DNA from: Capitulum mitella
Lineage: Eukaryota > Arthropoda > Thecostraca > Pollicipedomorpha > Pollicipedidae
DNA: 64,000 bases
Direction: 5' to 3'
Assembly (NCBI GenBank): GCA_030062745.1
Contig: CP099839.1
Coordinates: 45,396,796 to 45,460,795 of the forward strand
The position numbers and the translations under genes were made by a program. This document shows positions 1 through 11,235 of the stretch, piece by piece. The notes below the pieces were generated by a model. The model ran no database searches. It was not told the origin of the DNA and was given only the letters and a program-made list of their open reading frames with translations. Each line of letters starts with the position of its first letter. Positions within the stretch are counted from its first letter, which is position 1.

Positions 1-2565
1 ACTTGGCGAACGGTGCCCAACAGTCGTCTGTTTGAAGAGCATCGCATTAACGGCGTGGGCTGAAAATAATGAAACTGAATACTGAAGAAAGCAGGCAAAT
101 GAGGCGGCGTGGCATGCCCCGGAGATCTGCAGTCAGACGCCCACACAGTGTCACCGCGCGAGGTCGACAGTGCTCTGTGCCTGACAGACGTCTGCAGTCA
201 GACACCCACATGGCGGCGCCGTACGACCGACGGTCGGCAGTGCGCTGCGTCTGACAGAGACGGCAGCTCGTCACGGCGCCGCGGGGCTGTTGGTCCCGAT
301 CCCCGGGGGCCATAATTCCAGCAGAGCGGTGCTGCGTCCTCCCCGCGGCGCCGTAAAGCCGCGGACGCGCCCGGTCGTCGGGAGACGCGCCCGGTCGGGA
401 GGCGGCGGCCGCCGGCGGACGCCGGTCGCCGATAACAGAGTGACGCGCCGTCAGACCGGGCCCTAACTCTGTCAGGCCTGGCCCGGCCGACGGACGTCAG
501 AGACCAGCGCCGCCGCCGCCTCCGCCGTCGACGCTCCGTCCGGCCGGCGCAGGGACTTCCGTCCCGACTTGGGCGGCTGTGATGACGGCAGTTGGCTCAG
601 CGAGGAAGGCGCAAAGCTGTCGCAGATCGAGGGTGGAGAAAAGTGTCTCGTGATTTATCCCGATATTGCCGGAGGCCTGGCGACGCCATGGCTCTTGGAA
701 CAGAGGCTTTCTATGCCGTTACCGAAGCGCAGGGTATAGTATGAACGCAGCAGCCAATGACAAGTGAAGGCATTATCTTCCTCCGACGCAACGTAAATCG
801 ACGTTTCATAGGGGTCTTGGTCTGGTAGACAAATGATTGAACGTGTGGAAATATGGAGATAAGATTGGCATCAATCAGCTGCCGGCACATGTAACCCGTG
901 TACCGCCGGGACGGAGCCAACGAATGGAACCTTGGGACAGTAAAATCAGGCATTTAGTCTCCTGCCCACAGCGAGTTGTGCTCCTGTTACTCAGAAAATG
1001 GCGGTCGTTTGGTCGTCATGGTGAGCATGAAAAGCCATGCAAGGCTTCAAAGAGAGCTTTTGCCTCCATTTGTTTCTAATCTTTTCTCTGTCGACATCAC
1101 CAGCAGCCTTTGAAATCACATTTTTAACCTTCGCCAGTATTCGTCAGCTGAACATCTCCGACAGTACAGGGAGCTTTTAGGTACGACCCCACCCCAGCCA
1201 TTTCAAAACCTCAGACGAGATAGAACAATGGAACGGAAACCGGCGCGTTGTTTGGTTTTTTGGCTGCACGGTGATACCTAGTTTGGTCATTTCAACTCAT
1301 ACAGTGGCCTTACAGGTGTCAACATCAAACGAGGTCATAGCAGTGGATTCTGGCTTCCATTGGACTTCTTATGGGAGGTACTTCAGGGCATTTTTAAAGA
1401 CCTAGAACAACTTCTGAGGGTTAAAAGGGATCGAGATCACTGTTGCTATACAAAACACCATTCCTATTTACGTCATGACCCGTCCGAGATCACTGAAAGG
1501 CCAGAAAGGTCAGTGACCTCAATGCACGATTTGAGTCTTAGATGACTGAGCTAAGTCAGAATTCAAGACGTGAAGGTCACTGACATTATGGACATCATCT
1601 GTGCATGACATTGAGTAAGACTGCACATAGTGGAACAATGAAAACGTCTGTTATACATGTTATCAGGCCATTCAAAAACCTCTTAGATCAGCGGTTTTGG
1701 GCAGATGATAGTCAAGTAGAGCACAGAATGTAATCAAGTCTACTGGGCGTCTAATAATGTAAGTTTATTTGGGTTTTTAAACCTCTCAAAGAGAAGATAA
1801 ATATTTGTATTTTGCGCGCGTTTTTCCTTGTTGTTGTCCAGCTGCAATGCTTTCCCATTAGCCAGGACCAAAAGACCCTGGTTGTCTCTTTGCGCAGCTG
1901 TCAACAACCATTTTCTGCAATCTGGTCGAGCCGGTGATTGGTAAGCCTCATATTTTTCCACAGAAAACACCGTAGATTTCCCAGTCAATCGGTAATGAAG
2001 AAATAGTCATGCTCCGTACATTCAGCGTTTATATACTAAAGCGAGGAGATGTGTGACATTTTCATCCTGATATTTATTACACAAGCGCTGATGGTCTGTT
2101 CTGTGAACCTGTAGACTGTGGAATACCGTCCTCTTCACAACACAACAGCAACTGTCCAGCATCCACAGCTGTTCGCTACACTTAATCGGATCAACAACGG
2201 CAAAAGAGCTGAGCTGCCCTGTAACACGCCGCAATGACTTCCGCTGGCTTTCATAAGGTACGCAACATCCCGAGACGACGAGGGGCGAACGAGAGGCTCG
2301 GCAAAGAGCTCGACGTTATGTGGGGGTTTAGTTAAATGGTGCTTTGGAGCAGTGTGAACCGCTGTTTGTTCTTCGTCGGCCGGATCGTCCTGTCTCGCAG
2401 CACTCGTTTACTCGTGTGAAAGAAGCAGTTGCTTCTAGTGTAAACAATCCTGAAAATAGCCCCAAGTCGTCCAAAACAACCGCTTTTAGGCAAAGATATA
2501 TCCATTTACTGCATTGTTTTTTGAAGGGACTGCCTTGCCTCGAACAGGAACCCTAGCTCGCCTGT
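1..2565. other. No gene recognised
   Basis: The first 600 bp are very GC-rich with degenerate repeats of CTGCAGTCAGAC and CTGACAGA. The rest is AT-richer intergenic or intronic sequence. Frames are all short and show no protein family I recognise. Confidence 0.6.
1507..1519. promoter_or_regulatory. Perfect IR-1 nuclear-receptor palindrome
   Basis: AGGTCAGTGACCT is two AGGTCA half-sites inverted with a one-base spacer, the canonical ecdysone-receptor/USP (and FXR-type) response element. It lies in an AT-rich stretch with no gene identified nearby, so any target is unknown. Sequence match only. Confidence 0.35.
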
Positions 2566-3784
2566 TTAACCCGCCCCCGACTGGGGGGGCTGTTGACAGC
2601 CCCCCTGAGGCTTTTCTGGGATTGCGAAAAAAACGAACAAACACAGAGCCATGAAACTTTGTGTACCTTTTCCTTCATCATTTTTACATCTTGTTTCAAA
2701 GTTTTGAACTCAGGTCAGGTCCGGTGCCTGACCTAGGCCAGGTCAAACGGACCTGTGTCGAAAAAAGTTTAGCGCTCTGTAACGTTTTCGGAAAACAAGA
2801 TATTTCAATAATACTTCCAGGAATTAGTGACCCTGATAGATGCAACAAAGCTCCTATCTCATATTTTTCGGAATTTTCCGTGTCATTGACCTAAGGTCAA
2901 GCCCATTTTTAACACATGTCGTCGTTTTTTCGGAAATTGACGGAATATTTTATAACATTTTTGGTGTGGAGTGAAGCAGACATCTCGTTACCGTCATTGG
3001 GCAAAGTATCAATGACTTCCAGCCATTGACCTGAGGTCAGGTCGCGAATAACTGTAGTGAGCCAAAATGTACCATCGTCAAAATCGGCGATGAATTTCTC
3101 AGAATGGGTAGAAAATGGCAGAACTAGCTTGCACAGACGTAAGTAATACCAAAAACCTCAAAAAAATTTAAAAAATAGCATATTCTGAAAATAAACAGGC
3201 TCTCGCGAATAAAGCTCCGCCAATTGTGTAAATTGGTAGCTAATGAATTTTCCCAAAATTTAAGCGTGGAAAACCATCACAAGAACCAATAAGATCAACA
3301 AAATTTACATGGATAGGCTTTTTTCGCGAAAATAAAGGAATGCTAAAATTAGCTCCCGTCACTTTGTTACTGCATACGGCTGCGGCGCACGCCGACAACC
3401 GGCGCGAGAATTGCCGTGTCTTTAACTCGACGTTTCGTATATATTTAACAGATCTGAGAAATAAGATGTGTATCTGCATTTGCGGACCTTTACTTGTGCG
3501 TTGGTGCCTTTATTTATGCGTTGTTAGTCACAGCCCTTGAGATTCAGGCCATTTCTCGGTCTCGTGCAGTCGGCTATGAGAAACATATATAGGGCGTAAA
3601 TTGCTTACATATTATTTAAAACTAAAAATGAGACCAGTTTCGAGCTCTACTCGTCAGAAGCTTTCCAACTGTGTGCCTATTTTTATCATGCGGCCAACCG
3701 TTCGCGAGTTAGAGAGGGGCTCCCAACAGCCCCCCCCCCCAGTCGCGCATGATCGTAACGGACCGACGGTCGTGCGCGGGTTAA
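2566..3784. mobile_element. piggyBac-like non-autonomous element (family B)
   Basis: This 1.2-kb element is bounded by TTAA at 2,566-2,569 and 3,781-3,784 with termini CCCGC. The inner hairpin GGGGGGCTGTTGACAGCCCC lies close to the left end and, slightly changed, about 30 bp further in at the right end. The interior shares the AT-richness and TGACCT/AGGTCA motifs of the element at 3,979, but little of its sequence. No transposase is encoded. Confidence 0.75.
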
Positions 3785-3978
3785 GTTAATGCACAGGTAG
3801 CTGGAGCGCTGTATCGAGCAGAGGTACCTGGAGCTCTGTATCAACCACAGGTGGCTAGCGATACAGAGCAGAGGATACTCGTAGTGCTGCATGGAGCTGG
3901 AGATAAACATCTCGCAAGAACCGTCGTCTTCTGCGAGATGCCCTTGTTTTCGTCTTCATCTGCGTACAGCATCTGGCA

Positions 3979-5182
3979 TTAACCCTATTCCCGGCAGGGG
4001 GGCTGAATCCCCCCTCGGGTTTTTTGCTTGCCAATTCCAGGCTTTCTAACGCAGCTTCACAAAACTTGCTGACTTTTCCTAGCTATTCTTTCTACGTGCT
4101 GTGACAAAATTTCAAAATTCTATATTGTTCAGGGGCGGAGCCAGGCAACGTTTTTGGGAGGCACCTCAGGCCATTTTTGGCCATGTTGGGGGTAAAAGGG
4201 AAATGTCTGCAAAAACAGCGTTTTTAGGACAGAACCTAAAACTTTATATGGATGTATAGCTAAATAGTTGTGCAATGTGCATATATAATTTTGTTCATCT
4301 GAGGTCACTTTACAAGGTCAGGACAGGCCAAAAGTCAAAATTTGATTTTATTGAGACAATTTCGGCGCTGTTTTTTTTCAAATACCAAGCCCGGAATGAA
4401 AATGACGTAGAAAAGTATCAGCTACTTGTGTATCAAGTTTCAGCTTGATATCAGGTCGGGTCACGGAGCTATGACCTAAAATGTCCGTGCGCGTGCCCTA
4501 TATTGCAATAGCCATAAAATGATTTTTTTTAAATGGACTAAATTGAAATGACTGAAATCGTTTCCAGATAATCTTAAATGCATACGAGATCATTCCAAGT
4601 GGCTCTAAGGTCACTGGGGGTCAGTTAAGGTCAAAGGTCATACGTTGATCTGAAGAACATATGACCATAACAGCTCCCCCTTTTTCATGTCCCTGGCACC
4701 GCTTATGCCAACATTATATGAACATTGTAATACGATTTGTACTTCTTTAGCATCACATGACCAGCAGAAGCCAAGAAGATGCGTTTGTCTTTTTTGTTCA
4801 TTCCACTGTTGAAAAAATAATCCTTCTATTTTGAAATCCTGTGAACGCCAATGATTTTTTTCAGAATTTCAGATATGTGTACCAGTGGTAAAGTTTCGTC
4901 CATAATCTCTCGATTCATGCCATTTTCATCGAAATCGGTCCAAAAACAGTGGAGTTATAAGAAGTCCAAAACACCCCTGATTTTGACATTTTTGCCCCCT
5001 TTATCCACACCTTTCAAAATTTTGAAAACTTTATAAAAATGTAGTTTACGGCATGGCAAATCGATTGCCGTTTGTTGCGATGAAATCGGATGTGTAGTTC
5101 TCGAGATCTCAGGGGGGGGGGGGGAATCCGTCCCCCTGCCGGGAATCGACCATACCGTCTAGCCCTCCGGGAATAGGGTTAA
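3979..5182. mobile_element. piggyBac-like non-autonomous element (family A)
   Basis: The ends are TTAA-CCCTATTCCCGG and its inverse, including the TTAA target-site duplication typical of piggyBac. A second, inner repeat (AGGGGG..CCCCC hairpin) sits about 10 bp from the left terminus. At the right end a spacer of about 30 bp separates it from the terminus. The known piggyBac terminal layout is also asymmetric (3-bp versus 31-bp spacer). There is no transposase frame; the interior is AT-rich with many AGGTCA hexamers. Confidence 0.8.
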
Positions 5183-5339
5183 GGCCACTCGATGTCCATT
5201 TTTTTCTTTCAAATGTATAAAGGCGAATTCTGCTTCTGAACGGCGTGCCTAGTGCATAGTGCATAGCACAGGAAAGATACCACTTTCCGAAGATGACCAC
5301 CATCACGGAGATCTACCAGCTTCCAGAATACAAACTCGG

Positions 5340-5572
5340 TCAGACGGGTCCCCGTCAGGGTCAGGAGAGTCACGGGCAGGGTCAGTAGGGTCCCCGGCAG
5401 GGTCAGTAGAGTCCCCGGCAGGGTCAGGAAGTTCCCGGCATAATCAGTAGAGTCCCCGGCAGGGTCAATAGAGTTACTGGCAGGGCCAGTAGAGTCCCCG
5501 GCAGGGTCAGTAGAGCTATCGGTAGGGTCAATAAAGTCCCCGGCAGGGTCAGTAGAGTCCCCGGCAGGCAAG
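5340..5572. repeat. 21-bp minisatellite
   Basis: About eleven copies of GGTCAGTAGAGTCCCCGGCA plus G, with point variants. Because 21 is a multiple of three, it creates long repetitive frames on the minus strand (Leu-Pro-Gly-Thr-type) that I do not regard as genes. No exon was identified beside it. Confidence 0.85.
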
Positions 5573-6057
5573 CCGGCGAGCCGGCGCCGTCGTCGCGGCA
5601 ACCGTCGGCGTCGACGACAGCGGCAGCGCCGAATGAAAGGCGGACGTGCCTGGGTTGTGGAAATTCCATTAGCCAAACAGAGAGGGGTGGCTGTGTGATT
5701 TCATCAGGAGCTCGCCAGTCGTCCGCGGGGAGTGGCCCTGTTGACGGCAGCCGGCGGCCGCCGGTCCCGCGTGAGCCCGCAGAGCACGACCGTCAGCCGG
5801 CGCTGCCAGGAGGCCTGAGGGCAGAACCGCCATCACTGCGCAAACACAACAGTTGCGTGCTTCGCCAAACGGTCACTGGACCAGCCGAACACACTTGGCG
5901 GACTGCTGTCTCGAGTTTTGTTTGCTAGGTGATATTTGGCAAACTTAGACTTTTCTCTGGATGGCCGACGTTAATTTTGGTGACGGCGGCTATCATGGAG
6001 ATGAATTTTTTGGTTCTAATGTTTTTGTCGACAACTTTTGTAGTTAGTAAATGTATG

Positions 6058-6063
<6 letters not shown>

Positions 6064-6103
<40 letters not shown>
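6064..6103. repeat. (TA)n microsatellite
   Basis: A run of about 20 uninterrupted TA dinucleotides, preceded by GTATGTATGTG. Confidence 0.97.
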
Positions 6104-6104
<1 letters not shown>

Positions 6105-7039
6105 CGTCGATTATTGATACCCTCACGAATCAGTAGGAACAATTAAATCTTCAACATTGGAACTTCTTTACTTTTTGTTAGATGAGTGTTCCTGAGGGGT
6201 GCGCTGATCTGTTTTTTTTTTTTTTGTTACATTGTCTGTCTAGCACAAGCATTTCCATTTTTGGAGGGTTTTACACTGTATGACGTAGTTTTGTCAACAT
6301 GTGTGTCGCAGTTCATAGGACAGGTAAGGCAGCGACGCTACCAACTTTGCGGCGACGCTGCCAGTTTTGAGTAATTTGAACAATAGCTCCCTGGTGTTGC
6401 ATGGAAAGAAGCTGTCGAAACATGGACCTGAAGCCGACAACTTTAAAAATGCTCTTACACCAATGGTCAGCAGCAAAATCCAACTCTAATTTCTTAAGCC
6501 GACACCTGAAATAATCAGCTCAGGACGACAAAAATAGAGAAACCTTTGTAGAAATGGGGGGAACAAACGTGATTTTTGCCTCGTTTCTTCCCATGCACCG
6601 CCATATGATTAATGTTAAAAGCTGCTCAAAGTAGGGAGGGCAGCGCTGTCACCCCTCCCCCTCCATCCCCGGTTCCTACGCCTCTGCAGGGTGATGTTCG
6701 GTCCGAGATCGTTTTATCTCTTACGCCATCTGAACCGACTCTCAGGAGCTTGCTGTCTCTACACCGTTCCACAGTCCTCGCATTTTCCCAGCAGTTTTGT
6801 CGGCCCCAGTTTTTCTGTCCGCCGCAGATTAACCCGGCCGTAATATCTTCCGTTCGAAGTTTGGTTCAGTCGGTTGGTTGCGTCCAATCGGCCTCGGTCC
6901 TCCCCTGCCTGTTTCATGCGACAGGACCGACCGACACCCCTTCCCTCGCGATTCTTCCAGGTAGTCTCCTGGCCTGCTGTGGGCGGCTTGTTCGAGCCTA
7001 CGTCCATCAGCCGGGTCTCCCGCCGTTCGCCGGTCCGCG

Positions 7040-7430
7040 GCGCCGCCACTACCAGCCGCCACTACCAGCCACCACTGAGCGGCGCCGCCACTATCAGCCG
7101 CCACTGAGCGGCGCCGCCACTATCAGCCGCCACTGAGCGGCGCCGCCACTACCAGCCACCACTGAGCGGCGCCGCCACTACCAGCCACCACTGAGCGGCG
7201 CCGCCACTACCAGCCGCCACTGAGCGGCGCCGCCACTACCAGCCACCACTGAGCGGCGCCGCCACTACCAGCCACCACTGAGCGGCGCCACCACTACCAG
7301 CACTGAGCGGCGCCGCCACTACCAGCCACCACTGAGCGGCGCCGCCACTACCAGCCGCCACTGAGCGGCGCCACCACTACCAGCCACCATTGAGCGGCAC
7401 CACTACTTCCAGCCACCATTGAGCGGCGCC
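7040..7430. repeat. 29-bp GC-rich minisatellite
   Basis: About twelve copies of GAGCGGCGCCGCCACTACCA plus GCCACCACT, slightly degenerate toward 7,430. The core GCGGCGCCGC is self-complementary. No neighbouring gene was identified. Confidence 0.88.
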
Positions 7431-7816
7431 ACACTCCGGATCAAGCGACGCCGAGCCGTGCCGAGCCGGCTATTCTGGCCCGGCTTTTGTTTCCGCTTTT
7501 TGCCGCCGCCGCCTGGCCGTTTGCATAGCTGAGACGGCTCGGTTCGGCCCGAGTCGCAGAGGCAGCCGCGGCGGCGGCGGCGGCGGCAGCTGTCGCCGAC
7601 AGGTGTCGCACGCAGCCGGCCGCCGCCGCCGGCCCGGCCGGCCCGGACCAGCCGTGCGGTACAAACCGGCCGCCGGGAGCCGACGCGAACAGGCACGGTC
7701 ACCGGTCCGGCCGAGCATCTGACACATCTCCCATTGGCTGGAATTTCGTGTTAAGTATCAACGCCTCTACAGTGAAAAAGAAGTTTCCGTGTTCTTACTT
7801 CTTTCTCCGTTGGGAT

Positions 7817-7982
<166 letters not shown>

Positions 7983-10338
7983 TTTATCTTTTATGTGCAC
8001 GTTCGTGCAGTTTCCAATTTCCCTTATGGTAACCACTTTTGCTGCTGGTCTGTCATTTTGTGGAGTTAGTTTGGTCTTCCGACTTAGTTCACTTCGGTTA
8101 GTTCACAAGTCTTCCGACCTGTGAAATCCCGCAAGGTTCATAAATTCAACGCGATTCATATTTCATGTTTTACGCATCTCCCCAGGTCGCGGTGGACGCC
8201 AATCGCACGCCAGGGAGCTGGCACATTTAAAACGTGCGATCCCCGGGTAGAGGACTCACGCTACCATGGGCAGCCGTCCGAAATTTGGCGGGTGCACTCG
8301 GACAAAATTATCCCGGGCTGCACGGTGCCGCATTTCGTGCCCGACGCCGGCCAACGTCCGGTGGTCTCGACCGACGCCAGCCTGCGCCGGCGGTGCGATG
8401 GAGCGTTCGCTTGCTCAGCAGCAGCACAGTCATTGACGTGCCGGTCACGTGATCGGCAGAGATTTGGAAGCGCGGCGGCGGATCAGGGCGCCAAAGTCGG
8501 CCGTCATCTGCCGTCGTGAGAAAAACAAACCCATCAAACGGTCGCCTCCCCCCCCCTCCGTCTCCCTCTCCGACCGTCGTGGGTATGGGAAAGAGCAGGG
8601 AACCAGCACCTACTGGTGTCCCTGACGACCGACGCTGAGTTGCAGGGTTCCGCATCAGATCAAACCAAAACAAAATCCGAGCAAAGCCGTGAAGCCCAAC
8701 ATGTCATCTGTTCTGTGCAGCAGCCCACGGACAGGTATAGGGCAGCGGCTCTGTCAATTTGGCGACGGCCTGCTGACTTTGAATAAGTGTGGTTTTAGCT
8801 CTGCGGTGGTGCATGAAACCATTTGCCAAGAACAGCCTTGTTCCTAGCGACACTGAAAGCTCTCCTAGGCTAATGACGTGAGCATTTCAAAGGTCTGTTC
8901 GGCAGTCCTCGTGGCAGCCCTTGAGTTTCCTGCTACATCGGGAAGAAATTAATTACTCTGATGTAGTTGTTCGGGAGACTTGACAATTAAATATATGAAA
9001 CCCAATGGCATATTAAGAGCAGCTTGATGCGCGAACAGGGTGCTTTAGATAACCGCTGTTATTTTTGTTTGTCATTCTTGCACATAGACAAATGTCCGCA
9101 TCAAGAACAGCATATAACCTTTGTTAATGTGTTTATGTGTGTCACAGACATTATGCACTTAAATGTGGATGGTTTTTTACACCTAGAGACATGATTACTG
9201 ACTCTGACACACTGCCCTGGGCATTCTTCAGATTATTTTTCGATGCCAGATGTCAGTACAACGGATGCAAAAGAACCAATGTTTGTTTTTCTTTGCGAAA
9301 ATGATATGCAGTTATTAGATAACTGGCTGTCACTGATATCTTGCATAACTAAAGCAAAAAGAGAAAAATCAGAAGCTCACAGATTGCTTTCAACAGTGCA
9401 GACCAGATATCGGTAAAACGGCAACAAACGGTTGACATTCAAAGTCGCATTGCAAATGCCTGTTTGTGAAGACGAATGTATGTTTGTTAATGAAGAAACA
9501 TCTTCTCGCGGATTTTGCGGGCCACCCGTGTTATTTCAGTCTCCTTGTAACCCTGGTCCTGATATGAACAGCAAGTGTTTTCAGTACCTGAGTACATGTA
9601 GGTATATGAAATGCAATTCCAGATCTTCGCTACCTTGTTTGCCATCGCTAACAAAGCGACTTTAGAACGATCCATTAGAAGGGGGTTAGGTCATATAGCA
9701 GTCACCCAACAAACGGATTTGCACACCACCGCCTAAGCAGTGGCTGTAAATTGCATTGATAGCATCTTTGCATCCAGTAAGTAGTGTTGCTATTTGTAGC
9801 CTCATCAGGTAGGTGCTAGAGTGCTGCGTCTCCCCCCCCCCTTCCCATGAACAGATCAATTGAACATGAACCCATGGCGTTTATAGTCAAGAAATGGCCT
9901 GAAGATTGTTCATACCCTCCCCTCACTGAACCGGAAGTCCCGTCGCCAATGGACCTTACCTTCTGTTAGACCCACCAAGGAGTCTAGCTACCGTGCAAAT
10001 TGCCCCAATTGTTGTTGACCACCGAACCGGGGTATAGGTGGTCGACCCGGAAATGTCCGGCTCGTATCGACCCCACTCACCCCCCCCCCCGTTGCCCCCC
10101 TCCTCGTTGACACACCTACGCTGCCGCCTGGGGAGGGGGGCACAGGTGAATCAATGTGTGGCTCGGCTGTGAAGGCAGCGGGCGTGTGGCTGTCCGCTGT
10201 CGGCCGGCGGCGGCGTGCGGTGTTGCCCGGACGGGAGTGACTCTGTGCAGTTCCGGCTGGTGTCGTCTCTCTCGCTCACTCTCGCTGGTCGGCTGGATCG
10301 ACGGCCGGCAGCCGGCCGTCGCTGCGCCGGTGGCCGTG

Positions 10339-11235
10339 ATGGCGGCGCCGGTAGTGCGCCTGGCCAGCGCGCTGCTGGCCGCCATGCTGGCCGGTCCGTC
10401 GCCGGCCGACGGCCAGGCGGGCGAGTCCTACTCGTTCTTCGAGTCGGGCTCCGTGCTGCGCCGACCGTACGTGCTGCGCGAGCAGCGGCCGCACGTGATG
10501 CTCGTCTGCACCGAGAACACGGTCATCGCCGAGGTGAATGGTGGGGTGGGACGGTCCTCGGCCAGCCGGCCTTTCGTTCTTTTGTTTGTGTGTTTGCTCT
10601 GACGGACGCCGTCTCATTAGAGCTGCTGCGTCCCTTCGTGTCATGGTGTGAGCTTAAATGCGGCAATTCAGTAAGTTTCCGAGTCTAAATTGGGTGCATG
10701 ATTGGTTCTAAGGGCATGGCAGAGATGTTTCCTTCCCCTTCAGGTGGCCCAAATTGATTGATTGAGAAAGTGTGGTATAACGCGCCGCATCTACGAGATC
10801 ACATTAGCATTTGGCGGTCAAAAGTTCAGTAACCTTAGCTTTTCCAACATCAACGTTTAGTTCCAATGTGAAACCCAGCATTCCGTCTTCCATTCCAGAA
10901 AGTCACTTCGGAAGTTCCTTTCGTTCATAGCACGGACAACGAACGAGTCGTGAGTGGTCAACTCCGGTTATCATCTGGTGGCCCCTTCTCGCTTCCCTTT
11001 TCCTGTCCTTACATCACTAACCCGTGTTTTCCAGCTGCAGTACAGCGTGGCGTCATCATCCCCGGAGGCAGGGCCGGCGCCGCCGGTCACGTACCGCCTC
11101 TTCGGCGCCGACGAGAGCGACGGGACGGCGGCGGGCGCCTGTCCGACGCTGCGCCGCTGCCTCGGCCGGCGAGCCTGCACCTTCCGCCTCGGGAACGAGT
11201 TCTGCGGCACCGACCCGTACCCCGGCTGGCGGAAG
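10339..11235 (+). CDS. oxt: oxt exons 1-2: signal peptide and SUEL/Gal-lectin-like module
   Basis: Exons 10339..10533 and 11035..11235, joined in phase 0. Residues 1 to about 27 form a hydrophobic signal sequence (LASALLAAMLAG) with a plausible cleavage after ADGQA. The rest resembles an SUEL-type rhamnose-binding lectin domain. In exon 2 the spacing CPTLRRCLGRRACTFRLGNE and then FCGTDPYPGWRK matches the second half of that fold (V-RC-G-C-F-N-FG-DP-G-K), continuing into HLEYRSL of exon 3. Insect Oxt is known to carry a WSC carbohydrate-binding domain here instead. A 5'UTR probably occupies the GC-rich sequence just upstream. Confidence 0.72.

Noticed and set aside
5209-5676. 155-codon minus-strand frame with LPGTLLTL repeats
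   Set aside because: Translation of the 21-bp minisatellite; the unit length is a multiple of three, which keeps all such frames open.
6612-7136. 174-codon Pro/Ser-rich frame upstream of the 29-bp repeat
   Set aside because: It ends inside the minisatellite, shows no family motif and has no splice or promoter support.
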